This document shows, piece by piece, positions 25,982 to 31,268 of a stretch of 31,533 nt of DNA. The notes under the pieces are model-generated. The model did no database searches. It saw only the letters and a list, made by a program, of their open reading frames with translations, and had not been told where the DNA came from. The position numbers and the translations under genes are program-made. The stretch is from a virus: positions 1 through 31,533 of IMG/VR virus record IMGVR_UViG_3300029998_000087; one strand, written 5' to 3'. The number at the start of each line of letters is the position of its first letter. Positions within the stretch are counted from its first letter, which is position 1.

Positions 25982-26533
25982 TTATTTTTCGCGCCAAACA
26001 CCAGCACCGTTCACAATATTGCCTTCGCTGTCAGTTTCGTGATAGGGGCGAACCACAAACTTTCGGCTATATTCGAGCACCGGAACCACATTGCCCTTGC
26101 GATTGACGCGAGTTACAGCAATTTCAAAAGCATACTTTCGATTGGTAGCAGCAACAATGCTAGTCAAGCTCTTGGTAGGATCCTGACACTTTTCCGAATC
26201 GGGGACAAAGAAATACTGGCCAACTTCCATCGTAGCGAAAGGATACTTAGACTTGCGACCGGCCCCAGCCTTGCGCGTGGTAGTAGGAATGGGCGCAGAC
26301 TTCAGCACAAACACCGGGGCAGCTTCAGCAACAGCCTTGGGCTCCAGTTCTGCCAGGAATGCAAGACCAGCCGCAGAAATGCGAACCGCAACATCGCCCG
26401 CAGGATTGGTAACAGTTTCCTGCATTTCCACAAGTCCGTCCTTAACAACAGACTTCAGAATCTTCTTGGCCATGAAGGTTCCAGTCTCACCAAAAGCCTT
26501 GAGCGCTTCCAGAATTTCCAGCTTGCTAGACAT
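25982..26533 (-). CDS. Probable DNA-binding regulator of unknown family
   Basis: 183 residues with an excellent ribosome site (AAAGGAG) and its own promoter. Residues 1-58 look like a winged helix (LEILEALKAFGE, then KKILKSVVKDGLV, then a beta wing). After an Ala/Pro linker, RKSKYPFATMEVGQYFFVPD introduces a second domain that ends FVVRPYHETDSEG. The KYPF..MEVGQ.FFVP phrase is one I associate with phage proteins of unknown function. High GC codons and private promoter suggest strong expression. Transcription regulation is an inference from the winged-helix-like start. Confidence 0.6.
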   Translation of the reverse strand: MSSKLEILEALKAFGETGTFMAKKILKSVVKDGLVEMQETVTNPAGDVAVRISAAGLAFLAELEPKAVAEAAPVFVLKSAPIPTTTRKAGAGRKSKYPFATMEVGQYFFVPDSEKCQDPTKSLTSIVAATNRKYAFEIAVTRVNRKGNVVPVLEYSRKFVVRPYHETDSEGNIVNGAGVWREK

Positions 26534-26582
26534 TGCGTATTCTCCTTTGTGATTGGTTGATGGGTCATTGCCCGATACACCA

Positions 26583-26610
26583 ATTATCCGTTATCCAATT
26601 TCTATGTCAA
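26583..26610 (-). promoter_or_regulatory. Sigma70-type promoter for the regulator-like gene
   Basis: On the - strand TTGACA (26610-26605), a 16-nt spacer and GATAAT (26588-26583) lie about 50 bases upstream of the start at 26533. The -35 box is preceded by GC, giving GCTTGACA as in two other promoters here. It overlaps the last codons of the upstream gene. Confidence 0.85.
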
Positions 26611-27017
26611 GCAGGAATTTTGTTTTTCTCTCTATCCAACTTTTTGTTAACCGTGCTCAAAGTTCTGGTGCATTCCCCAAGTTCCTTTTGGGCAAGCTTT
26701 CGCTTGTTTTGCGCTTCCTTGATCAATTCATCCAAATCAAAGATTTGCTTTTCAACATCGAGTTTCCTATTGACAAGTGTGATCTTTTGATTGCCTAGCA
26801 ATTCCAATGCCAAACTAATTTTATTTTCTTGTCGTGCTGATTGCACTTTCAAACCGTATGTAGTAGCACTAATATTGTTGTCACGAAATTCAATTTTTTG
26901 CGGATTGTGTTCTTTAATGCAGCGCATACAGCGTTTGCTAACTCTATCAGAAGTTAATAGACTTGCTGAAAATTCAGTGTCGTCTTTTTCTTTTCCACAA
27001 GCTACACAAATACGCAT
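26607..27017 (-). CDS. Zinc-finger plus coiled-coil protein
   Basis: 136 residues from the ATG at 27017, which has GGGAG upstream; a longer reading to 27044 includes the -10 region and is unlikely. The N-terminus carries a paired-Cys zinc site (CVACGKEKDDTEF ... CMRCIKEH, residues 4-34). The second half is a long Lys/Glu/Leu coiled coil (about residues 75-130). Zinc head plus coil suggests a dimeric nucleic-acid-binding or adaptor protein. No specific family is recognised. It has a dedicated promoter at 27051-27078. Confidence 0.75.
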   Translation of the reverse strand: MRICVACGKEKDDTEFSASLLTSDRVSKRCMRCIKEHNPQKIEFRDNNISATTYGLKVQSARQENKISLALELLGNQKITLVNRKLDVEKQIFDLDELIKEAQNKRKLAQKELGECTRTLSTVNKKLDREKNKIPA

Positions 27018-27050
27018 ATCTTTCTCCCTCGGGATTAGTCCCATGTAACA

Positions 27051-27078
27051 ATTCTAAGTAATTTTAGGTATGTGTCAA
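27051..27078 (-). promoter_or_regulatory. Sigma70-type promoter for the zinc/coiled-coil gene
   Basis: On the - strand TTGACA (27078-27073), a 16-nt spacer and TAGAAT (27056-27051) precede the start at 27017. The -35 box overlaps the end of the VRR-NUC gene. The spacer length is identical to the other early promoters. Confidence 0.85.
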
Positions 27079-27467
27079 GTCAAATATTGGATCAAAATAT
27101 TTTTCGCTTCGATCCAGCCATGACAAATGCAAAATCCATACCCATTTGCTTGAACATGCTTGCCAAAATCTTTTTGATCTTTTGAAGCAACTCCACCTTG
27201 ACATTTTTTCATTTCTATGAACAGGCCGTGCATTCCATGTGCAGCAAATGGAAGCATGATATCTGCTACTCCGGCTTTCACACCTTCGGCCTTCATCGCT
27301 CCACCATGTATAGCTCTGGAACGCATTGAATCGCCACGGTCCCCACCGTTGGGAATAGCAAACATCCATTTCAACTGGGGAAATGTGCCCACAGATGCGA
27401 CAGCCCAGCAAAATAATGCCGCTTGCTGCGAATGCTCAGACTCACCTGCTATCTGCTCAGGAGTCAT
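27075..27467 (-). CDS. VRR-NUC domain nuclease
   Basis: 130 residues, a stand-alone VRR-NUC domain of the PD-(D/E)xK superfamily. Conserved parts are HSQQAALFCWA near the N-terminus, FAIPNGGDRG (about 36-45), AEGVKAGVADIMLP with the catalytic Asp, and LFIEMK with the Glu and Lys of the active site. Phage VRR-NUC proteins are thought to cut branched or flap DNA during replication and recombination. The start overlaps the upstream stop as ATGA, tying it to the early operon. A TGCCCACA copy lies at 27386. Confidence 0.92.
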   Translation of the reverse strand: MTPEQIAGESEHSQQAALFCWAVASVGTFPQLKWMFAIPNGGDRGDSMRSRAIHGGAMKAEGVKAGVADIMLPFAAHGMHGLFIEMKKCQGGVASKDQKDFGKHVQANGYGFCICHGWIEAKNILIQYLT

Positions 27468-27796
27468 TCTAAAATATTATCAATTGCAGAAATAACAGCA
27501 ATCGCAGATATATCGCAATTTTTAAATTTATCAATCAATTCTTTAATTCTACTAAGTTTAATACATGCGCAAGGATCTGCACATTCATATTTCTGTTCAT
27601 CAACCATTTGCGCTTTTTCAAATACACTAGCTCTGAATTCATCGCACAAATCAGATAAAGTATTGTTTGAAAGATCCGAAAGAATAAATCCATCGCTAAT
27701 TTCAGTTCCGCTTTCAGAAAATCTTGATTTTCTGATGATTGAAATTGAATCAGGAACTTTGAAAGGAATAATTTCGACTTCAATATTAGCTTTCAT
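27464..27796 (-). CDS. Conserved hypothetical phage protein (110 aa)
   Basis: 110 residues, with ATGA overlaps on both sides. After an N-terminal beta strand (VEIIPFKVPDSISI) come GFILSDLSNNTLSDLCDEFR and a Cys-containing CADPCACIKL segment. The PF.VPD start and the DLS..TL..LCD.FR phrase are what I associate with small phage proteins near nucleases, with no defined role. Its coupling to the VRR-NUC gene suggests the two work in the same process. Confidence 0.75.
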   Translation of the reverse strand: MKANIEVEIIPFKVPDSISIIRKSRFSESGTEISDGFILSDLSNNTLSDLCDEFRASVFEKAQMVDEQKYECADPCACIKLSRIKELIDKFKNCDISAIAVISAIDNILE

Positions 27797-27984
27797 TTTA
27801 CAGGCTCCAGGTTAGCATAAGCGATGATGTGGCCTTGACTATCGTTATCATGCAAGGCCACGCGAACATGATAACATCCAGTAAATCTAGTTTCAGTTTT
27901 GGAATACCAGTTATCATCCATCATCCAGACAATACGCCCAGCTAATGGGCCTGTGATAATCTTGAACTTATTTTGAGTGATCAT
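27793..27984 (-). CDS. Small hypothetical protein (63 aa)
   Basis: 63 residues from ATG 27984, which shares a base with the upstream stop (TAATG). The product is beta-rich (FKIITGPLAGRIVWMMDD, then CYHVRVALHDND), possibly a small SH3-like barrel. No motif is recognised. Tight coupling on both sides supports it as a real gene. Confidence 0.7.
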   Translation of the reverse strand: MITQNKFKIITGPLAGRIVWMMDDNWYSKTETRFTGCYHVRVALHDNDSQGHIIAYANLEPVK

Positions 27985-28166
27985 TATTGATCCGGTCGGT
28001 CGCAAGCAATATTAGTAATTTCAATTGAAAAGCACATAAAGAAAAATGCAATTATCCAGTCATTTTTATAAAATCCCCATTGAATTCCAAATAAGAATCT
28101 AGAATGATCTATTATTAACTTGCGATGAATTTTCTTTCCACAAAATCTAAATACAAATTGTTTCAT
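27984..28166 (-). CDS. Small membrane protein (60 aa)
   Basis: 60 residues with one of the best ribosome sites in the region (GGAGGG, six bases before ATG 28166). The N-terminal 20 residues are basic (KKIHRKLIIDH), followed by an aromatic, hydrophobic segment (WIIAFFFMCFSIEIT, about residues 37-51). The topology would be N-in with one membrane pass. Function unknown. Confidence 0.65.
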   Translation of the reverse strand: MKQFVFRFCGKKIHRKLIIDHSRFLFGIQWGFYKNDWIIAFFFMCFSIEITNIACDRPDQ

Positions 28167-28167
28167 T

Positions 28168-28317
28168 TTAACCCTCCCTCAGCTTATCAGCATAATTACG
28201 AATATCCATTCTGCGCTGATCCGTGCCAACATTTTCTACTAGCATCTTAGCATACAGATTATCAAACGTAGACGGAATTGACATAAGCAATTGCAATTCA
28301 AGTTTAGTCAGTTTCAT
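28168..28317 (-). CDS. Small protein (49 aa)
   Basis: 49 residues, read directly: begins MKLTKLELQLLMSIPSTF, ends NYADKLREG. It is helical and charged, with no Cys or membrane segment. Its start overlaps the end of the upstream gene by 14 bases, and the GGAGGG of the next gene falls in its last codons. Translation fits the dense - strand array; function unknown. Confidence 0.6.
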   Translation of the reverse strand: MKLTKLELQLLMSIPSTFDNLYAKMLVENVGTDQRRMDIRNYADKLREG

Positions 28318-28453
28318 AACAAGCATCCTTTAAAATAGCATTGATTTTATCAAAAGATTCCTGATCTCCAGCAAAATACTTTTTAACCAAATTCTCATCT
28401 CCAATTTCTTCGGCAGCTTGACACACCAAATTAATTGTGTATAGAACTGTCAT
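28304..28453 (-). CDS. Small acidic protein (49 aa)
   Basis: 49 residues with AGGAG before ATG 28453. Helical and acidic (CQAAEEIGDENLVKKYFAGD). No known motif. The codons for LYTINLVCQA coincide with a possible + strand promoter at 28418-28445, so base choice here may be under a second constraint. Confidence 0.65.
   Translation of the reverse strand: MTVLYTINLVCQAAEEIGDENLVKKYFAGDQESFDKINAILKDACYETD
28418..28445 (+). promoter_or_regulatory. Possible antisense promoter
   Basis: On the + strand GCTTGACA, a 16-nt spacer and TATAGA reproduce the -35 box and spacing of the early - strand promoters, but point against the genes. A transcript from about 28452 would be antisense to the two genes ending at 28456 and 28615. 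It could be coincidence within coding sequence. Confidence 0.35.
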
Positions 28454-28455
28454 AA

Positions 28456-28605
28456 TTACTCCTGTTCAATAATATGGCAAGGAAATGTGCTAATATGTTT
28501 TTTACCATGTTGATCAGTAAAATATAGCACAGTAATTTTAATCTCCCATTCTTTAACATCAACATAACAACTTCCATCAACTAAAATTGTATACAGTTTA
28601 AACAT
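28456..28605 (-). CDS. Small protein (49 aa)
   Basis: 49 residues with GGAG before ATG 28605. Beta-rich: an N-terminal strand pair (KLYTILVDGSCYVDVKEW), then ITVLYFTDQHGKKH and CHIIEQE at the end. Possibly one small beta-sheet domain. Function unknown; its downstream end provides the AGGAG of the next gene. Confidence 0.65.
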   Translation of the reverse strand: MFKLYTILVDGSCYVDVKEWEIKITVLYFTDQHGKKHISTFPCHIIEQE

Positions 28606-28614
28606 CTATTCTCC

Positions 28615-28899
28615 TTATTCGTTAGCAATGAAAGTTGTATCAATTTTAGGTTCAAACGTAATACAATCCTCATAAGATTGAAAGTTTACTTTATTTGTTA
28701 TTTTATTTATAAATATACTGCCAAGATATATCATTGTGCAGTTATCCTTTCCGCTATAAACGGAAAGACTATTACCAGTCCTTTCCAAATAAATTTCGCC
28801 AAATTCCTTATTCAAATAATCAATAATCGCCCAATAATGTGCCGAATTACGATACTTATCAAGCAATCCACTATCAAGCAATTCTTTTGATATTTGCAT
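28615..28899 (-). CDS. Hypothetical protein (94 aa)
   Basis: 94 residues with GGAGG before ATG 28899. The N-terminal part is helical (MQISKELLDSGLLDKYRN, then YWAIIDYLNKEFGEIYLE), the C-terminal part beta-rich. No family recognised. The ribosome site lies inside the last codons of the interrupted upstream frame. Confidence 0.7.
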   Translation of the reverse strand: MQISKELLDSGLLDKYRNSAHYWAIIDYLNKEFGEIYLERTGNSLSVYSGKDNCTMIYLGSIFINKITNKVNFQSYEDCITFEPKIDTTFIANE

Positions 28900-29082
28900 T
28901 TAATCCTCCATATCCCATTCGTCATCGGCTTCAAGCCATTGAAGTTCAAATAAAATTTTAAGCATCCATCTGGTTAATCTGCGAGGCTTGTAATATACAG
29001 CAAAGGAATATGAATACGTTGAATCACCAAATTAAAAAAAGCCAACTGCTTTAGGTGAATTGGTAAATACAAATTGCCCCAT
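28900..29082 (-). pseudogene. Small gene interrupted by an in-frame TAA (or readthrough gene)
   Basis: ATG 29082 has AGGAG upstream and reads MGQFVFTNSPKAVGFF before a TAA at 29034-29032. The same frame then continues for 43 sense codons (FGDSTYSYSFAVYYKPRRLT and onward) to a TAA at 28902-28900, which abuts the next gene. The second part looks protein-like and contains no ribosome site of its own. The stop follows seven T residues; adding or removing one T does not restore the full frame, so a substitution or stop-codon readthrough is needed to join the halves. Confidence 0.55.
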
Positions 29083-29083
29083 T

Positions 29084-29215
29084 TCAAGTCTCCTTAAAGT
29101 CGCATTCGTTAAATAGGTGCTGGTGATAGGCGGCGATTTTAATTCCTGCCCTATTGCACCTTTTGCCGCTCCATGGAGCACCAGCTAAATGTTCAGAACC
29201 AAAGTATAGGCTAAA
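29084..29215 (-). other. Open stretch without a clear start codon, two frames open
   Basis: One - strand frame is open from 29215 to a TGA at 29086-29084 and reads EHLAGAPWSGKRC ... AAYHQHLFNECDFKET, but has no ATG, GTG or TTG. A second frame is open from a GTG near 29180 into the downstream small gene (LHGAAKGAIGQELK...). Either may be the remnant of a gene that lost its start. GCTGGTG/CACCAGC inverted copies bracket part of the region. Confidence 0.35.
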
Positions 29216-29220
29216 CTACC

Positions 29221-29236
29221 TGTGATCTGCGTCACA
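29221..29236. promoter_or_regulatory. CRP-like palindrome
   Basis: TGTGATCTGCGTCACA matches the CRP core TGTGA-N6-TCACA at every fixed base. On the - strand a TATACT box (29208-29203) follows about 12 bases after the site, with no -35 box. The spacing (centre near -32) does not fit a standard class II activator site, so the site could repress or be incidental. Confidence 0.5.
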
Positions 29237-29243
29237 TCCCATA

Positions 29244-29477
29244 TTATCTTGGATATCTAGGCGGCTGCGAAGTCATATGATAGTTTTTGCAGAAATTACA
29301 CTTATATGCATACAGTTTAACACCAAACTTTTCTTCTTGCTTAGCAATAGCTCGCTCGCAAAGCTTTTTCTTGCTAAACCATATCTTAGTCTCACATGGA
29401 TATCCTGATAGTCTACCTTGCTTCAGCAATTCCCTTTCTTTCTTTGCATTCTTGTTCCTATTGGTATGCGCACGCAT
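29244..29477 (-). CDS. Small zinc-knuckle protein (77 aa)
   Basis: 77 residues, start in a TAATG overlap. Very basic N-terminus (MRAHTNRNKNAKKERELLKQ), then isolated Cys residues and a C-terminal YKCNFCKNYHMTS, resembling the C-terminal knuckle (YKC..C..WH.T) of small phage and bacterial proteins. Probably nucleic-acid binding; no defined function. Confidence 0.7.
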   Translation of the reverse strand: MRAHTNRNKNAKKERELLKQGRLSGYPCETKIWFSKKKLCERAIAKQEEKFGVKLYAYKCNFCKNYHMTSQPPRYPR

Positions 29478-29617
29478 TATTCACCTTTGAAAAAATTAAA
29501 TTCAAAATTCCAAACAAATTTACACAAACTTTTAGCCGTAAAACTATCTTGGCCAAATAAACATATCAACCGCAAAGCATGATTAAATATACGCAATTCT
29601 TTTTCGTAGTTAGTCAT
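29477..29617 (-). CDS. Small protein (46 aa)
   Basis: 46 residues with GAGG upstream of ATG 29617 and a stop that shares a base with the next start. Begins MTNYEKELRIFNHALRLICLFG and ends in an aromatic Asn/Phe-rich tail. Helical; function unknown. Confidence 0.6.
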   Translation of the reverse strand: MTNYEKELRIFNHALRLICLFGQDSFTAKSLCKFVWNFEFNFFKGE

Positions 29618-29622
29618 TTTAT

Positions 29623-29799
29623 TTACCTCACAATAAATTCAGCATATGTTACATACCACCATGGGCCATTCTCATTCTTTTTACTAACATAAAAATCATA
29701 ACCTAGTATCTTATGCGTAAGCAATTCCAATCCTTTCTTTCGTTCACGACCAATGAAGATACATTTATCAGTATGCAAGTCAACTATTTTATACCACAT
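29623..29799 (-). CDS. Small protein (58 aa)
   Basis: 58 residues from ATG 29799, supported by AAAGGATGTGAAC. A longer in-frame reading to 29922 is rejected because it overlaps a better-supported gene in another frame. Beta-rich with two Trp near the C-terminus (NGPWWYVTYAEFIV). Looks like a compact soluble domain; function unknown. Confidence 0.65.
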   Translation of the reverse strand: MWYKIVDLHTDKCIFIGRERKKGLELLTHKILGYDFYVSKKNENGPWWYVTYAEFIVR

Positions 29800-29953
29800 G
29801 TTCACATCCTTTCCATTCACAATAAAGAATGTAAATAAGACAAATAACGCATACAGCAATAGGCAACACCAAAGTTCGATGCTGCCCATATCGATACGCT
29901 GTATCAGCAAACCAAAAACCAAGCATTAGATGAGCGAAGTTGATTAGTTTCAT
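29789..29953 (-). CDS. Small membrane protein (54 aa)
   Basis: 54 residues, ATG 29953 immediately after the upstream stop and with AAAGGAG eight bases before it. Two hydrophobic parts: NFAHLMLGFWFADTAY at the N-terminus and LVLPIAVCVICLIYILY at residues 28-44. Overlaps the downstream start by 11 bases. Probably a membrane peptide; function unknown. Confidence 0.65.
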   Translation of the reverse strand: MKLINFAHLMLGFWFADTAYRYGQHRTLVLPIAVCVICLIYILYCEWKGCEHVV

Positions 29954-30058
29954 TTAAATTACTCCTTTCAAAAATAGATACAATAGCATGATTACAAAAA
30001 TACATATAAAAGCAAGAATAACAAGAATCAGCCAATCGATATATTTTTTGATATTCAT
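29954..30058 (-). CDS. Single-pass membrane peptide (34 aa)
   Basis: 34 residues: basic start (MNIKKYIDW), then one uninterrupted hydrophobic stretch (LILVILAFICIFVIMLLYLF), then KGVI. AAAGGATG precedes the ATG, which overlaps the upstream stop as ATGA. The stop directly abuts the next ATG. An inner-membrane peptide; could modify host membrane processes, but this is inference. Confidence 0.65.
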   Translation of the reverse strand: MNIKKYIDWLILVILAFICIFVIMLLYLFLKGVI

Positions 30059-30177
30059 TTTACATCCTTTACATAAATCCAACCAGTTTCACCGCAGCGC
30101 TGACAAATATATCTAAGTTTGCCAATATAATAATAGCCCACCCCTTTACAGTATGCACAAATTATCTTTTTTTTCAT
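30055..30177 (-). CDS. DnaJ-type zinc-finger microprotein (40 aa)
   Basis: 40 residues with two CxxCxGxG-like repeats: CAYCKGVG (residues 7-14) and CQRCGETG (25-32). This spacing is that of half a DnaJ cysteine-rich domain, a zinc-binding fold. ATGA overlaps on both sides. Such a minimal zinc hook may bind nucleic acid or misfolded protein; no known counterpart comes to mind. Confidence 0.7.
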   Translation of the reverse strand: MKKKIICAYCKGVGYYYIGKLRYICQRCGETGWIYVKDVK

Positions 30178-30350
30178 TTTACCCTCGCAATCATGTTAAT
30201 AAAAGGAACTTGCTTTGGTTTCTGGCAATTCAGATTTTCCAAAGCAAGTTCAATTTCACGTTCGTCATGCCTGGACATGTGGCCAGCGTGTAAGCAAAGC
30301 CATGCACAAGCTGTATCATCTTTGCCATGAATTGGATGCTGTTTATTCAT
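30174..30350 (-). CDS. Small His/Cys-containing protein (58 aa)
   Basis: 58 residues from ATG 30350, with AGAAGG upstream. The N-terminal part is rich in His and Cys (KQHPIHGKDDTACAWLCLHAGHMSRHD), which could form a metal site; the C-terminal part is helical. The longer reading to 30503 is rejected because it overlaps the better-supported gene at 30343-30510. Confidence 0.65.
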   Translation of the reverse strand: MNKQHPIHGKDDTACAWLCLHAGHMSRHDEREIELALENLNCQKPKQVPFINMIARVK

Positions 30351-30510
30351 ATGCGCAACCTTCTGCAAGTGAACTTGCAAACGTTTCCACCTCAAAGCAG
30401 CCAGGACACAGATTCCAGTAATACTTTTTAGGATCATCTTTATATTCTTGCTTATAATCATCGTCGGGCAAGAATAACCTATCGCATAAAGCACATTTAA
30501 CAAGTTTCAT
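30343..30510 (-). CDS. Zinc-ribbon small protein (55 aa)
   Basis: 55 residues with CALC (residues 6-9) and CPGC (35-38), the two halves of a zinc ribbon, separated by an acidic linker (LPDDDYKQEYKDDPKK). Start overlaps the previous stop as ATGA. Likely nucleic-acid or protein binding; specific role unknown. Confidence 0.7.
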   Translation of the reverse strand: MKLVKCALCDRLFLPDDDYKQEYKDDPKKYYWNLCPGCFEVETFASSLAEGCAYE

Positions 30511-30641
30511 TTCTTCACCCACACAATACGAGTTTGCAAAAACCTTTTCACCCCAACCTTAAAGCCATTATATTTGAAATGACAAATCCAATCATTCCAA
30601 TTATGGTTATAAATACCACAACCGCATTTGAATTTAAACAT
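30507..30641 (-). CDS. Small basic protein (44 aa)
   Basis: 44 residues with GGAGG seven bases before ATG 30641. Begins MFKFKCGCGIYNHNWNDWIC, with three Cys and several Trp, then a basic tail. Might bind metal. Coupled to neighbours by one-base and ATGA overlaps. Confidence 0.6.
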   Translation of the reverse strand: MFKFKCGCGIYNHNWNDWICHFKYNGFKVGVKRFLQTRIVWVKK

Positions 30642-30760
30642 TATCTTACCTCCATAATACAAGTATAAGTCCTTTCCAAGCTATCGCAAGCAAATATTGC
30701 AATGCCAAATACGATAGCAATAATCACGCCGATATTGATCACTTTATGTCGGTCAATCAT
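30641..30760 (-). CDS. Single-pass membrane peptide (39 aa)
   Basis: 39 residues: basic start (MIDRHK), hydrophobic segment VINIGVIIAIVFGIAIFAC, then a short polar tail whose codons (GAGGTA) supply the next ribosome site. Start overlaps the upstream stop as ATGA. Inner-membrane location is likely; function unknown. Confidence 0.62.
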   Translation of the reverse strand: MIDRHKVINIGVIIAIVFGIAIFACDSLERTYTCIMEVR

Positions 30761-30936
30761 TCGTTGCCATTCATATATTCAAAAATTTTCAGTGGATTCC
30801 TAGAAGTTTGCTCAAATATTTCAACACTGTAACCAGCATGAGCACCAGCAAGAATCGTCGCCTCTTTATAATTGGCACACTTTCTGACTAGCGCAACTTC
30901 ACCTTCAAATATATCAATTGCTAGAGTATCAAGCAT
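30757..30936 (-). CDS. Small protein (59 aa)
   Basis: 59 residues from ATG 30936, chosen because GGAG lies seven bases upstream and just after the previous gene's frame; an in-frame ATG at 30957 lacks this. Soluble alpha/beta look (MLDTLAIDIFEGEVALVRKC, then HAGYSVEIFEQ). No recognised family. Confidence 0.65.
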   Translation of the reverse strand: MLDTLAIDIFEGEVALVRKCANYKEATILAGAHAGYSVEIFEQTSRNPLKIFEYMNGNE

Positions 30937-30937
30937 T

Positions 30938-31024
30938 TTACGCTCCATAATATTCATAGTTTATTAAAGCGCAATCCATGTCCCACATCATTTCATAAAT
31001 CGGTCTGCCCCATTCATCAATCAT
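30938..31024 (-). CDS. Microprotein / leader-like ORF (28 aa)
   Basis: 28 codons, MIDEWGRPIYEMMWDMDC and so on, with AGGAG before ATG 31024. Its last codons contain the GGAG that serves the following gene, and the two coding regions are one base apart. It may be a real peptide or mainly a device that couples translation. Confidence 0.55.
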   Translation of the reverse strand: MIDEWGRPIYEMMWDMDCALINYEYYGA

Positions 31025-31035
31025 TTCTTTCTCCT

Positions 31036-31107
31036 TTATTTTGCAAGCCAAATAGCAATGCAGCCCATGAACGTAAACGCCAGGATGAACCGACCGAAGT
31101 AATGCAT
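31036..31107 (-). CDS. Hydrophobic microprotein (23 aa)
   Basis: First gene after the strong early promoter: 23 codons with GGAG before ATG 31107. MHYFGRFILAFTFMGCIAIWL is a single membrane-spanning stretch ending in AK. Its place as first gene means early, abundant expression. Function unknown. Confidence 0.6.
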   Translation of the reverse strand: MHYFGRFILAFTFMGCIAIWLAK

Positions 31108-31128
31108 GTTTGTTATCTCCTTAATACA

Positions 31129-31156
31129 AATATAGACCTCGCCTTATTTGTGTCAA
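31129..31156 (-). promoter_or_regulatory. Strong early promoter for the small-gene operon
   Basis: On the - strand TTGACA (31156-31151), a 16-nt spacer and TATATT (31134-31129) lie about 20 bases upstream of the first start codon at 31107. This is the best promoter in the window and probably drives the run of small genes down to the VRR-NUC gene. Confidence 0.88.
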
Positions 31157-31228
31157 GCAAATATTATTTTGAATTGATGCAAATCACATGTGCCCACAGA
31201 ATAACCAATTTGGCATAAATTTTGATAC

Positions 31229-31268
31229 AAAAACACCCCAGACCGCCCTTGTTTCGGTTGCTGGGGTG
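31229..31268 (-). terminator. Intrinsic terminator
   Basis: On the - strand CACCCCAG (31268-31261) pairs with CTGGGGTG (31241-31234), with a second inner helix ACCG/CGGT, and is followed by TTTTT. It ends the putative structured RNA and insulates the early promoter downstream. Confidence 0.82.

Larger units (their letters stand above)
256..31198. repeat. Dispersed octamer TGCCCACA (consensus TGCCCACARA)
   Basis: Exact + strand copies start at 256, 3019, 4289, 7273, 10261, 13777, 17152, 20713, 27386 and 31191; exact inverted copies start at 654, 2205, 8940 and 22740; a variant CGCCCACA starts at 14842. Every copy is followed by a purine, usually then A or G. Copies fall in several coding frames (Val-Gly, Pro-Thr, Cys-Gly-Gln, Trp-Ala) and at two non-coding places, so protein sequence does not explain them. 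Confidence 0.8.

Noticed and set aside
26039-26560. 173-codon + strand frame
   Set aside because: Antisense to the regulator-like gene, with no ribosome site, crossing its promoter region.
27199-27204. CTTGACA on the + strand inside the VRR-NUC gene
   Set aside because: The sequence at the -10 position is AACAGG, so no promoter is supported.
29126-29192. Possible tRNA bounded by GGTGCT/AGCACC
   Set aside because: The ends pair for six bases, but there is no T loop, D arm or anticodon stem in the 67 bases between.
29623-29922. 99-codon reading of the frame ending at 29623
   Set aside because: Its first half overlaps the membrane peptide gene at 29789-29953, which has a strong ribosome site; only the part from 29799 is kept.
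30174-30503. 109-codon reading of the frame ending at 30174
   Set aside because: Its first half overlaps the zinc-ribbon gene at 30343-30510, which has better motifs and coupling; only the part from 30350 is kept.
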